Assembly (NCBI RefSeq): GCF_036320965.1
Contig: NC_092234.1
Coordinates: 47,710,454-47,774,453, forward strand
DNA from: Panulirus ornatus
Lineage: Eukaryota; Arthropoda; Malacostraca; Decapoda; Palinuridae
Reading direction: 5' to 3'
Length of the DNA stretch: 64,000 bases
Under the pieces are notes generated by a model, which worked only from the letters and a program-made list of their open reading frames with translations, searched no databases and had not been told where the DNA came from. A program made the position numbers and the translations under genes. Shown piece after piece: positions 33,001-44,657 of this stretch (within the stretch, counting starts at the first letter, position 1; every line of letters begins with the position of its first letter).

Positions 33001-36000
33001 GGACCCTAGTACATTAAGATAGGTATACACATGTGCAATATGTCACACTAAGGTACACAGTAGCTTCCACTAGGATAACCTACCAAAGTCTTAGAAATAT
33101 ATTTCCAGTAGGGTCCTCGTACTTTAGAGAGATGAACACTCAACAAAGGAGCCACCGCACCCTATGCAAAACACATATGCACATTGTATATTCCTCTCTT
33201 TAAAACAGTTTAAAAACACCATGCATAATATTACTTACATGTCTAGTAATATACAAAATCAATTTGTTGTTCAGAGAATCTTTCTTCGTCTATGTTTCCT
33301 AACTGCTGATCTAAACAGGTTTTTTTGAATTCATACAGTGTATATCATTTGGTAACGAACTTCATTCTTTAATAGTTGTATGATAGGAGATATCTTGTTA
33401 CGCAAGAGTTAAATTCACCATGTCTAGTCCTGATTGATTGATTATTTACTACCCTATGAAAATTTTCTGTAAGATATGTGGGCCCTCTATTGTTGTATAT
33501 GTTAAAGACATGATTCAATTCTATTTGCTTAACCCTATTCTCTACACTTAACATGTTTACTTTCTCCTTATCTGCCTAGCCAGTATGAGCTCTGGGGTCT
33601 ACTCCTAGAATAAATCTAATAAATTTGTTTTGACAAATTTGTAGCTAATCTAATGCTTACTCCAGAATACCAAGAAGAACATGCATAATCAAAATGAGGT
33701 TGAATTAAAGCAGAACATAGAGTTTTCTTAGTTTTCTGATTAAAGCCATTTGTTTGTCTGTATAAAAATTTTAATCTTGCATTTATTTCTTGATTATAAA
33801 CTGAAAGTTTAACTCCCCTGAGGAACATTGGTCCAAATAAACTCCTAGGTACTTCACTGACTTTACTCCTTTTATTACCAGACCATTACATGATATCACA
33901 AATTTTTTTAACTTTTTCAGTTTTCTTTTAGATCCTACTATTATAACTTTGGTTTTCCTAAGAGAAGAGACAGTTTGTTATTAATCTAATTATTACATGA
34001 TTCAAGGTCTTTTCCTAATCTGTTTGAGATAACATTAGCATCCTTGTGTGATACAATTAGAATACTATCATCAGCTTAAAGAAGTTGGCATGAGACACTA
34101 ATTTTCATTTCATTTACAAAGCATAAAAATAACAGTGGTCCTAAAACACTTCCCTGTGAAACTCCAATAGTTATATAACAAGGCTCGGAATAATATTCAT
34201 CAATTCTGACTACTCGATTCCTTCCAGTAAGATATGAGTAAAACCATTTCACAGACTTTATCCCCATTGCTTTTAATTTTTTGCACATAATGTGATGATC
34301 AACCAGTCAAATGCTTTTTGATAGGTCCAAAAGTATAAGTCCTGTGTAATTTCCTTTTGATATAATAGTTTTAAGTAAGTCTAAATGGTAGACCAAACAT
34401 GTATCTGTGGTCTACTTTCCCTTGAATCGTGAATGATAATTGTATATATTTGTATTTGAAATTAGGTAATTTGCTAATAGATCATAAACATCTCTTTCCA
34501 GTACTTTTCATATTACATTTAGTATATTGACTGGTCTGTAATTTCCTGCTTCTTTCCTATTATTCTTTTTGTACTCTAGCTTCCTTTAGCCCAGCCACTA
34601 CTTTACTCGTACTTATAGACAGATTTACAATGTGTTATTGGTCCTTTTACTACTGGTGCCCTGTCCTTTATGAACCTTGCCGGTAAACCATCTACCCCTG
34701 TACTTTTATTAGCTCCTAGTCCCTTTATTACACTAAGAATATATTCTTCTGTCACTTCTGCAAGCCTAAAATTGTTTTCTGTAATCTTTTTGATCTCTGA
34801 TAGTTTTTAGAATTATAAGAATCAGTGCTAAAAATCCTAGAAGCCAATGGTGATTTACTAACAAAATCTGATGTTACAGATGTAAAGAATCTATCAAAAT
34901 ATGTTGCTATCCTTTTTCCATCAAAGCACAGTTCATCAATCTTGAGGACTGATTTTGAATTTTCTTTTAATTTACCTGAATAACCAAAGTTTTTCAGCTG
35001 CTGCCACAATTTCTTGCTATCGTTATTACTTTCTTGTATTCTATCAGAAATATAATCTGATTTGATTTTCTTAATGTCTTGTTGTGTCTTATTTCTTACT
35101 TTACAGAACTTGTCAAATTTCTCTTTATTGGCTTTATCTTTCTTGTATTACAGCCAAAAGTTCATCCCTTTCTTTTAACCTCTCAAGAATTTCTCTAGAT
35201 ATCCAGGGCTCTGTCCTTTAATTCTTACTTCCATTATGGGAGCTACTTTGTCAAGTACTATGATTACAATATCTTAAAAGTTATTCCATGCTTCATCAAC
35301 TCTTTCAGCATTATAAGCATGATTCCAATTCTCAACTTGCTAATTTTTCATTACATTCCTGCACATTGTGTTTTCATTGACCTAATTCTAATACTGTTAT
35401 GCTTATTTATACATTCTTTAACTAATTTCTTTGTACAATATGTTACATAGTGATCACTAATTCCTATTGGCAATACTCCATGCTGACTATATTTTTTCTG
35501 CTTTACTACATATAACACGATCTAGAATTGTGGCTGACTTCCTCGTTTCCCTGGTTATTTCATTTGTTAACTGCACCATTCCATACGTTTTCAGAGTATT
35601 CATATACTTTTTATACAGGTATCCTAATGCTTTATAAAAATAAATATTCAAGTCCCCAAGAATTACCATTTCCGTAAGCAAAATTTTGAAATGCATTCTT
35701 CCAACAATTCTATAAAATCATATCATAGCATCCAATTACAATTAGTTTAGTTTTTGTTAACAAGATTTCACAATTTCTAAATCATTCCTTTGGTTAAATG
35801 CTAAACATGTTTTGATGTAAATACATACTCCCCCATTTTCATTTCTGTCCTTTTTAATTACATTATATCATGGTATCTCTATACCTGAATTGATCAGTGA
35901 ATTATCAAGCCAGGTTTCTGTGATACATATTACTCCAGCTTTTAAGTGCCAATATTTTAATCTACTCCATTTTATCTACTATTTACATGAATAATGTGCT

Positions 36001-36160
36001 GCAAACCTTTCCTTTCAAAGCATTCAAAATTTCTCTACCAACTTCAGATGGTCTTATATTATACCTACATTTTCCTCACTTGGGTCTACATTTGGTATAC
36101 CTAAGTCTATATTGTCATCACATTCTACTCTACAATGCATACAACTTTCCCTACAGCCGT
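33000..36160 (-). pseudogene. Decayed near-full-length LINE with EEP endonuclease and RT
   Basis: Read on the - strand from about 36160. ICITETWLDNSLINSGIEIP and KDRNENGG.CIYIKT (about 35960-35810) are the start of an exonuclease-endonuclease-phosphatase domain. MVILGDLNIYF (near 35660) is the GDLN motif. WQQLKNFGYSG and FDRFFTSVTSD (about 35009-34850) are linker. GIKSVKWFYSYLTGRNRVVR and TIGVSQGSVLGPLLFLCFVN (34290-34110) are RT motif B. TLCSALIQPHFDYACSSWYS (near 33700) and GPTYLTENFHRVV (near 33460) are the C-terminus. Many stops and frameshifts make it dead. It differs in clade from the main LINE (GVSQGS vs GLRQGC); CR1/jockey-like is inferred. Confidence 0.8.
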
Positions 36161-36370
36161 GGAAAATGGTACTTCCAATAGATAACACTTATTACATAGA
36201 AAAAATCGACATTTTTCTATGTTAATTTTTTTTACGTATTGACATCCTTCCTGCACCTTACATGAATCACCCTGTTATATTGATCATGATTAACAATACA
36301 GAATAACTAAATCGCCAATTAAGTCATTAGCAAATGTTACTGAAAATTATCTCAAGATAGCCTTGTCGAT
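36161..36370. other. Unique DNA
   Basis: AT-rich, with no recognised feature. Confidence 0.4.
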
Positions 36371-36653
36371 TAACGATCACACATCTTAGTTCATTCACAC
36401 TTAACAACCAAATTGCCCTTTAGGGAACTCTGGGTGAATGTAACGATCACCCACCTTAGTTCATTCACACTTAACAACCAGGTCGCCCTTCAGGGAACTC
36501 AGGGTGAAGTGTAACGATCACCCACCTTAGTTCATTCATACTTAACAACCAGGTCACCCTTCAAGGAACTCAAGGTGAAGTGTAACGATTACCCACCTCA
36601 GTTCATTCACACTTAACACCACGTCGCCCATTATGGAACTCTGAATTGGCAGT
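36371..36653. repeat. 71-bp tandem repeat, 4 copies
   Basis: Units start at 36371, 36441, 36512 and 36583. Each carries TAACGAT.AC.CA.CT.AGT, then TTCATTCA.ACTTAACA and a GGAACTC..GGTGAA end. Confidence 0.92.
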
Positions 36654-36884
36654 AGTAACTAGGGCATGCGACGATAGTTGCACTTGGGTTGGTTGCACTT
36701 GGCCCACAAACGTGTGTCCTACCACCTCCACCGTTACTCATATCTCGCGCCATCAGTAGAAATATTTAGGCTACACTCACGAGATAATGATCAATTGCTG
36801 GAGGGATACAGAAAACGGACGGAGCGAAGGTGAGGGGGGGTAAGGGTTAATTACCCCTAACTCAACGTTTAATCATTCTTTCGT

Positions 36885-37095
36885 GATCTGTTCATGTAGG
36901 CCTTTTATTTTTGGTTGTTGTAAGGACGTGTGGTGTTTTTTTTTTTTTTTTTTTTTACCGCATTCCAACTAGGCAGCTAACCTGTTAATAGCTTTATTCA
37001 TGTAGGCCTTTTTTTTTTTTTGGTTGTAAGGACGTGTGGTTTTTTTTTTTTTTTTTACCGCATTCCATCTGGGCAGCTAACCTGTTAATAGCTTT
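36885..37095. repeat. ~100-bp tandem duplication with T-runs
   Basis: Two copies of TTCATGTAGGCCTTTT..., GGTTG..TAAGGACGTGTGGT, a T-run, ACCGCATTCCA.CT.GGCAG, then CTAACCTGTTAATAGCTTTA. The T-runs differ in length. Confidence 0.9.
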
Positions 37096-37600
37096 ATAGC
37101 TACCTTAGGGCATATGTAACTACTGAGTGGATCCGTTTGCATTTCCATTTTTGAATCTATATTTAAGGGGATGTGCGAATGAGTACCGTTATTAAGAGTC
37201 TTTCCCTGGGAATAGTGTTCCATATCAAAACACTTTGTCACCTCACAATACCACAGCACTTTTACTTCAGAGGAATTATTCCCATCACAATATAACAACA
37301 TGGAATTGAAAAGGGGGTATGACATTATCTACCCCACACATAAAAATTTGTCCCAAAATCAAAAGTTTGCTATTCCTATGCAAATGTTAGTAATTCAAAT
37401 ACACGAACTATCTACTACTGTCTCAAATAGTGGTTATTTATATTCACCGTTAACTTACACTGTAAAAGTCAATTCATTAGTTTGTACGCAAATCGTGGTA
37501 CATTTTATCTACGTTCCTCACTCTGTAGATAAAGCCGTGTAGGTATCTTATCAGCCTAGGCAAAGAAGACTTGTGTTTGCTCCTACAGTGAGAGTTCCTG
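37096..37600. other. Unique DNA, no gene seen
   Basis: Short frames on both strands (for example - 37077-37325 and + 37300-37542) show no recognised similarity and no convincing splice structure. Confidence 0.4.
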
Positions 37601-37604
37601 CCTG

Positions 37605-38078
37605 GATCTTTTGTCAACACCTGCTGATCTAATCTATATAGCATGTTTGTCTATCCTCAGCACTTGTTCTATTTTTATTTCTTTTCTTTTTAGTACCTGT
37701 AGGTCTATTTATCTTTTTAGCACCCGTTGCTCTACCACAGCATCTGTTGGTCTATTTTACTTCAGCACCTGTTGGTCTATCCTTTTTAGCACCTGTTGCT
37801 TTAATTTTTGCAAATGTTAACCCATCTTTAGAACCCGTTGGTCTATTTCCAAAGATGTTCTTCACACCTGAGCTGTTTCTTTTTTTTTTTTCTTAATATC
37901 CTGGTCTATTTTCATATCTGTTGGTCGTTCATCCATACCTGTTGACCTGTTCTCAACACCCCGTTTGGTCGTTCATCCATACCTGTTGACCTGTTCTCAA
38001 CACACTGTTAGTCTGTCTTTAGCACCTGCTCATGTAACTTCAGAACCCGTTGGTCTATAATTCATACCCGTTGGTTCT
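37605..38078. repeat. Degenerate minisatellite, core CACCTGTTGGTCTAT
   Basis: At least twelve imperfect copies of a 15-bp core (for example CACCTGTTGGTCTATTTT..., CACCCGTTGCTCTA, AACCCGTTGGTCTAT). They have irregular spacing of about 25-45 bp. One exact longer duplication, around GGTCGTTCATCCATACCTG, lies near 37921-38000. Confidence 0.7.
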
Positions 38079-38082
38079 TAAG

Positions 38083-38230
38083 AAATCACCTTCAGGAGGC
38101 GCTAACATCAGCTTCAATGTCCATCACCAGCCCAGCGTTGCTGAGACAGCAGCTGAACACTTCAAGAGGGATATGATCCCCCATGAAACCATCACTCTTG
38201 ATGGACAAACCGTAAAATCAAGTTTCCAAG
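38083..38230 (+). CDS. Candidate orphan exon, function unknown
   Basis: A 49-codon open segment (SGGANISFNVHHQPSVAETA, then EHFKRDMIPHETITLDGQTV) is flanked by AG at 38081-38082 and GT at 38231 (CCAAG|GTACAT). It has balanced, codon-like composition unlike its repeat-rich surroundings. It starts in phase 0 and ends in phase 1. I do not recognise the family. The acceptor pyrimidine tract is weak, and no neighbouring exon was found, so it may be an isolated exon of a gene with long introns, a retained gene fragment, or chance. Confidence 0.35.
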
Positions 38231-38440
38231 GTACATATATCGAGGCCTTGGTATCAAAATATTTGGGAATCACGGCTTTTTTAATAACTAAACGCCACGT
38301 AATTGCTTCCCTTACGTCTATGAGTTACAGGTGAAGTGGGGAGTCCTTCTAACTGTGGAAGTCAATTTCTTTTAATGACTAAAATGTCAAATTGTTTGTT
38401 TCATAGTAACCTTCTTTTATCTTTTATATTGTGCCCACAA
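38231..38440. other. Unique DNA
   Basis: No feature recognised. Confidence 0.4.
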
Positions 38441-38444
38441 TGAT

Positions 38445-38705
38445 GGTGCCTCAGTGTGTCTGGGAGCAGCGATGCCCTTAACGATATCTCAGTGTGTATT
38501 GGGGGTTTAATGGTGCCCCCTTAACGATACATAACGATACCTCAGTGTGTCTGGGAACTACCGGTGCCCCTTTAACGATACCTCTGTATTGGGAACTAGC
38601 GATGCCCCTTTAACGATACCTCTGTATTGGGAACTAGCGATGCCCCTTTAACGATACCTCTGTGTCGGGGATTAACAATGCTCCTTACGATACCTCTGTG
38701 TATCG
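38445..38705. repeat. ~47-bp degenerate tandem repeat, about 5-6 copies
   Basis: The core CGATACCTC.GTGT.TGGGAAC.A.CGATGCCCCTTTAA is repeated with units between about 40 and 55 bp. Two adjacent units near 38580-38660 are almost identical. Confidence 0.85.
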
Positions 38706-38909
38706 CAAGGCTGGCAGCATCTACGCATTCAAAAAAAAAAAAAAGAAAAAAAATGCTGATAGTGCCATTTCTGGAGCCCAGCTGTTTACGACGCGCCAAT
38801 CATGCAGACTTCTGCAAGTTCACACTAATGACACCTTTTTTGAGAACACACGCCACGAGAACCTCTCGGAAAAACCAGAGACCAAAGGGGTCGTGCTGCT
38901 GTTCTCAAG

Positions 38910-38911
<2 letters not shown>

Positions 38912-38993
<82 letters not shown>
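38912..38993. repeat. (GA)n microsatellite
   Basis: About 41 GA units without interruption. Confidence 0.98.
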
Positions 38994-38996
<3 letters not shown>

Positions 38997-40255
38997 GCGG
39001 GACTACTGCTGTGGCGTCTGAGCACCGCTTCTGCCAAGCCTCATCCATGATTCAGCCAGTAAACACCACCATGGACACGCCACGTCTGGGCCAGCGACGT
39101 ATCTAATGCTAAGAATTTCAGGATGAGTAATGGAAACACCCTTGTCAGGACGCATCATCAACTACAGGTATTAATTACAGGCTGTAATTTACCGGCTTGG
39201 GGTTCCATGTGAGACCAGCTCTTTGTTGTACAAGACCAGCTTACACCCACGGCGTCTCGGTCGACCGACCTCAGCCTTGAAAAAAAAAATAATAATAGGA
39301 GCAGTAAATTGGTCTGGCTTACAGCAGCAACCTGCATACTTTTAGGGGCCTCTATTGTTTCTAACACCTCTGGTCACACGATTACAATGTAGTTATCTCC
39401 CTCAAAAACACTTTTAAAACCTTTCAAGCAGTGAATGATGATTAGATTAGATTATATACATACCATACTTCAATGGTGGGGATGAATGAATGACACGACA
39501 GTGGATCTTCTGTTAGATTTTCCTGCCTTCAAACACGCCCGTAACAGCTCTCACATACAAGAGAACCAGTCTAGTTCGTATGAGTTTTGGCGACATATCA
39601 CCTTCCTACGCTACATGAAATAGACTACAGTATGCTACAGGAGTAAGTAAGGACTACAGCACTCCCAGGTTACAGATTAACCATCAGTGTTAACCTACAA
39701 CCACTTCTGTGATATCAGAAGGTAAGAAAATGAGGCAGTCCAAAGCTAACACACACACACTACGTCACACACCTCTTACCTCATCCACACCCATCGTGTC
39801 AACGTGAACTTCGGTCTTTCCCGACTTCGGAGACAGTCTCACTCGACTTCGAAGTCCCAAAAGTGAGAGGACAGCATGACATCAAAGGTCAGGTAACTGA
39901 TTTATATAAAACCTTCAGTCTTATTTGCCCTGGAGGGCCAAAAAACAAGAGAGAGCCCTGAGCCGCTCCGTGTGATCTCAGCCTAGCGGGCACAGAGAGT
40001 CTGTCGGAGGGGCAAAAAAAAGCGGCCTGGGTTCATCACGTCAAGACTCACTAAGTCTTCCTCATTTTTCTTAATGAAACGTGATATCATACCGCCTCAT
40101 ATTTTTTTTTTTCTAAGTGCCCTCACTGATCTGCTTAGGTGATAACACGTCTGCCGAATGGAAGATATTACCCTCATAAGAGGAAACTTAAAAGATGAAA
40201 GGGAGGTACACCAATTCGTGGTGTGTATATACTCCTCGTGATCTGGCCAGTGGAC

Positions 40256-40257
<2 letters not shown>
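38994..40257. other. Non-coding DNA, no gene seen
   Basis: Mixed-composition sequence with no recognised exon, repeat copy or RNA gene on either strand. Confidence 0.45.

Positions 40258-40340
<83 letters not shown>
40258..40340. repeat. (GA)n microsatellite
   Basis: About 41 GA units, followed by a T-run. Confidence 0.98.
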
Positions 40341-40342
<2 letters not shown>

Positions 40343-40423
40343 TTTTTTTTTCTTCTACCCTCCAGGCCCTACGGAGAGAGCGAGTTTCCTAAAGCAGGGG
40401 GGTAGCGCGCGTATGTCTCACCG

Positions 40424-40426
<3 letters not shown>

Positions 40427-40510
<84 letters not shown>
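40427..40510. repeat. (GA)n microsatellite
   Basis: About 42 GA units, only 86 bp after the previous GA tract. Confidence 0.98.
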
Positions 40511-40513
<3 letters not shown>

Positions 40514-41032
40514 CACCACCAACATTCCTGAAATTAATCTTACCACCCATGTAAACAAGGAGCTCCCACCAGGAGCGGTGGGTAAACAGTTCCCACTCCA
40601 CCGCCGGTTCATGGACCCCCACACTACTTATTTGACCGATCAATCAATCCCAGTTAATGTACATTATACTCCAGCCATTTTTAATCCACCACAGTTATGC
40701 TAACAGTCATATGTTAAGCAGAAGGCAAGAAGGTGGGGAAATAATGGCATACATTAGCGTAGTGACGGGCAACAACACATTGCCAGGATAAGTTACTTAA
40801 TGGCAAGAGGCACAATTAAGGATCAATCACTCCCCCTCTGTATTGCCTGAACTGTCCGGGGTGATAAACTATCGTTACATAGCAGGAGTAACGCCATTTC
40901 TTTGGGCTTGTGTAGTTTGAAGGTTGCGCCCCTAAGCAAATAAGGGCAGGGTTTGTCATCGAGCATATTCGAAAGTCCTTTAAAATTTCAACTCACTCCA
41001 TCAACACCTGTTACCATGTCCTTCTTTGTATT
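40511..41032. other. Non-coding DNA, no gene seen
   Basis: No recognised feature. Confidence 0.45.
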
Positions 41033-41033
41033 G

Positions 41034-41072
<39 letters not shown>

Positions 41073-41074
41073 GC

Positions 41075-41105
<31 letters not shown>

Positions 41106-41107
41106 GC

Positions 41108-41158
<51 letters not shown>

Positions 41159-41201
41159 CATGGCAATAATAATAATAGCAATAATAATAATAATAATAAT
41201 G

Positions 41202-41294
<93 letters not shown>

Positions 41295-41351
41295 GCAATA
41301 ATAACAATAGCAATAATAATAATAATAATAGTAATAATGATAATAATAATC

Positions 41352-41396
<45 letters not shown>

Positions 41397-41463
41397 GCGA
41401 TAATAATGATAATAATTGTAATAATGATAATAATAATAATTAATAATGATAAATAATAATAAT
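41033..41463. repeat. (TAA)n microsatellite, ~430 bp, interrupted
   Basis: A long TAA/ATA tract with scattered GCA, GGC, TGA and CGA interruptions. Open frames on both strands encode poly-Ile and are composition artefacts. Confidence 0.98.
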
Positions 41464-41549
41464 CGATCAAAAGACCACTACGAAAGATCTCCATCCAAAC
41501 CACACCAAATGAAAATGGGATTCAATTTCTATAATCCTATCAAAATACT

Positions 41550-41610
<61 letters not shown>
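41550..41610. repeat. (CT)n microsatellite
   Basis: About 30 CT units. Confidence 0.98.
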
Positions 41611-41613
<3 letters not shown>

Positions 41614-41755
41614 GGCGAACAAACACGTCCCTGTGTGACTTCTAATCACTTGACTCAAGGGTGAAGAAGAAGCTACACCACCACCTAGTCGATATGTCGT
41701 CATCTTGCCGCCTTTCCTGTGCCACTGTCGCTTCTGGTAACACTCAAGGAGTGTG

Positions 41756-41791
<36 letters not shown>

Positions 41792-42066
41792 CAGCAAGGA
41801 TCGTGTTCTTTCTTTTAAGCTTGGGCGTAATCGACAGCTGGAGACTATATGTGCCGTCATGTTACAATCGAACGGAGTTACTTTACATATGACTCCTGGG
41901 GACGTATGTGTGTGTTGTTATTATTATTATTATTATTAAGTCGGCGATGAGGTCATCTCGTTTAAGTGTGTGTGTCGGGAGGTTGAAAAGGCAAGCTTTG
42001 TCCTTTGTTATCATCCACCAGGGGTCGTACAGTGACAATTTGAGTTCGAGGGGCCATTAACGACGC
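41611..42066. other. Non-coding DNA with (CA)n and (TTA)n
   Basis: (CA)n lies at 41759-41788 and a short (TTA)n at about 41917-41938. No gene was recognised. Confidence 0.7.
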
Positions 42067-42520
42067 GGTCAAAGGTCATACCGTCGTGCTGGAAGGTCAT
42101 ACCGTCGTGCTGGAAGGTCATACCGTCGTGCTGGAAGGTCATACCGACGTGCTCAAAGGTCATACTGTCGTGCTCAAAGGTCATACCGTCGTGCTCGAAG
42201 GTCATAACGACGCTCAAAGGTCATACTGTCGTGCTCGAAGGTCATACCGTCGTGCTCAAAGGTCATAACGACGTGCTCAAAGGTCATATCGTCGTGCCCA
42301 AAGGTCATACCAACGTGCTCAAAGGTCATACCGTCGTGCTCGAAGGTCATACCGTCGTGCTCATAGGTCATACCTTCGTGCTCAAAGGTCATACCGTCGT
42401 GCTCGAAGGTCATACCGTCGTGCTCAAAGGTCATACCGACGTGCTCGAAGGTCATACCGTCGTACTCGAAGGTCATACCGTCGTGCTCAAAGGTCATATC
42501 ATCGTGCTCAAAGGTCATGA
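42067..42520. repeat. 21-bp minisatellite, about 22 units
   Basis: The unit is GTCGTGCTCAAAGGTCATACC, with variants (CTGG, CTCG, GACGTG, ATCGTG). The 21-bp length keeps frame. The + strand reads (HTVVLKG)n and the - strand reads (MTFEHDG)n, with no stops. One 19-bp unit near 42207 breaks the phase. Confidence 0.96.
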
Positions 42521-42756
42521 TTGAGTACCCTAGTCCACTTCTCTGAAACGAATCGTGATGCGTCACGCGAAAGCTAATTTCTATAAGGGTTTCATATAAT
42601 TCGCCTCATCTGCATTTCTCGAGGACGAATAATAATTCGAGGTCACGGGAGGTTACGTGAGTCACGACAGGGGCGTTGTCTGACGTGTTGAAAGCACCTC
42701 GTTACACTCCACATTCTAGTTGGGGAAAGAACATTTCAGAGAAATACTTTAGATAA

Positions 42757-42760
<4 letters not shown>
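42521..42760. other. Unique DNA
   Basis: No feature recognised between the minisatellite and the ATCT/AT tract. Confidence 0.4.

Positions 42761-42821
<61 letters not shown>
42761..42821. repeat. (ATCT)n-(AT)n microsatellite
   Basis: A few ATCT units lead into about 23 AT units. Confidence 0.95.
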
Positions 42822-43166
<345 letters not shown>

Positions 43167-43895
43167 ACTTCAAGCCAGTCAAGCTTGAATGCAAGATATG
43201 CAGTAAATATATAAATTCAACTGAGGTGTGTTATTCTTAGTCATCTGCTGTGCCTCTTTTTAAAACTGACACTTGTTGGTATGGGAAACATTAACAACCT
43301 CTTTTTCCATTTAAAATGCTAAGGTATATGCATAGAAGAAAAGTTTTCCGACAGGCCTCATTCAGAATTTTGATGTTTGTTTTTGAGATATGTCAAAACT
43401 GATGGATTAGAAACTCTCAAAGAATACATCTGATCATCAAAAAATAAACTTCTCACTTTACATCTTTGATATGAATATGCATTGCTGAACACCCACATGA
43501 CTCATGAATAGAAACATCATCAAGGAGTTTAACAAAATGTTTTGTTTTTCCATGGAAACTTAAAAACAAAAAATCTGAATCAATCTTATTAACCATCATG
43601 CATATTCCAAGTAACTATAATTTTCCAAAACCTAAAAATCTGTAACTCATTTTATTGCAGACATCCTAAATCTATTGCCTATGACTTTTAATTTTTTTTT
43701 TAAGCATGATCAAGTCAACTGTACAAAGAAATCCTTAAAATATGTTTTGCCTTCATTTGCTTGCGAGACCTACCAAAATTTACAACCTGGTCCCCTTACC
43801 AGTTCAGTGCCACTGAAGCATCTCCCACTGAAGGTAGCAAGACATAGTGAGTGCGAGATGCTATCCCTAGATTTGGCGTGTATTCCTCTTCTAAG

Positions 43896-43897
<2 letters not shown>
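43167..43897. other. Non-coding DNA, no gene seen
   Basis: Short frames only. A frame at 43675-44019 runs into the AT tract and has no recognised similarity. Confidence 0.45.
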
Positions 43898-43977
<80 letters not shown>

Positions 43978-44043
43978 CGTCTTAGGCTCAGTCCTCTGTT
44001 CTTAACGCTACCTCGCTAACGCGGGACATGGCGAATACGTATG

Positions 44044-44115
<72 letters not shown>
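43898..44115 (+). mobile_element. S1 3' end fragment between two (AT)n tracts
   Basis: (AT)n at 43898-43975, then about 68 bp of S1 3' terminus in + orientation (CAGTCCTCTGTTCTTAACGC, TACCTCGCTAACGCGGGACA, TGGCGAATACGTATGAAA), then (AT)n at 44045-44115. It is a strongly 5'-truncated S1 copy. Confidence 0.82.
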
Positions 44116-44116
<1 letters not shown>

Positions 44117-44657
44117 GATACTCGCTTTTTCATTTTTTATTAAATGGGGAGAAAACATTAGCGTCCATCTGGTGGTATTTGGCATCCCTCCCCCTCCGCC
44201 ATTACCAACAAAAGACAATCCTTTTTCCTTTGTCTTTGCGATCCTGAATATCATGTTCCTTGGTCACCTGACCCACGTCCACACGCCGGCTCCTCCTCCT
44301 TCCCCCCTGGCGTATAACATACGCTGTAATTACGCCAAGTGTCCTGTGAGTGAATGACAAGCCTCAATTAAGCCTTTGGCTTATTCATGTTTTCTCCTAA
44401 TGCGTTCGGTCGTGTCCTGGTGGCTGTCAGGGCAGGACTCGCATGTTTTTATGCATTCGCCGTTATTCTGTTCACTGACAGGCTAGCATGGTTTACTATT
44501 TAGTATCCGTTGTCTTCTATAATGGCTCAGGGTGTCGGTGTTGCCGAGAAGGTGAAGGAGAATTGACTTAAGAAAAGAGAAGAGGAAGATGGAAACCTCG
44601 GTGGGGAAATGCAGTACGATACGCTTTCCCGGGGTGAAGAATGGTACGCCTTGATGA
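44116..44657. other. Unique DNA before the satellite array
   Basis: No recognised gene or repeat. A C-rich stretch lies near 44190-44310. Confidence 0.45.

Noticed and set aside
38912..38993. Arg-Glu repeat frame through the GA tract (159 codons)
   Set aside because: Microsatellite translation; flanking residues have no protein-like character.
40953..41503. Poly-Ile frames of ~170 codons on both strands
   Set aside because: Translation of the TAA/ATA microsatellite.
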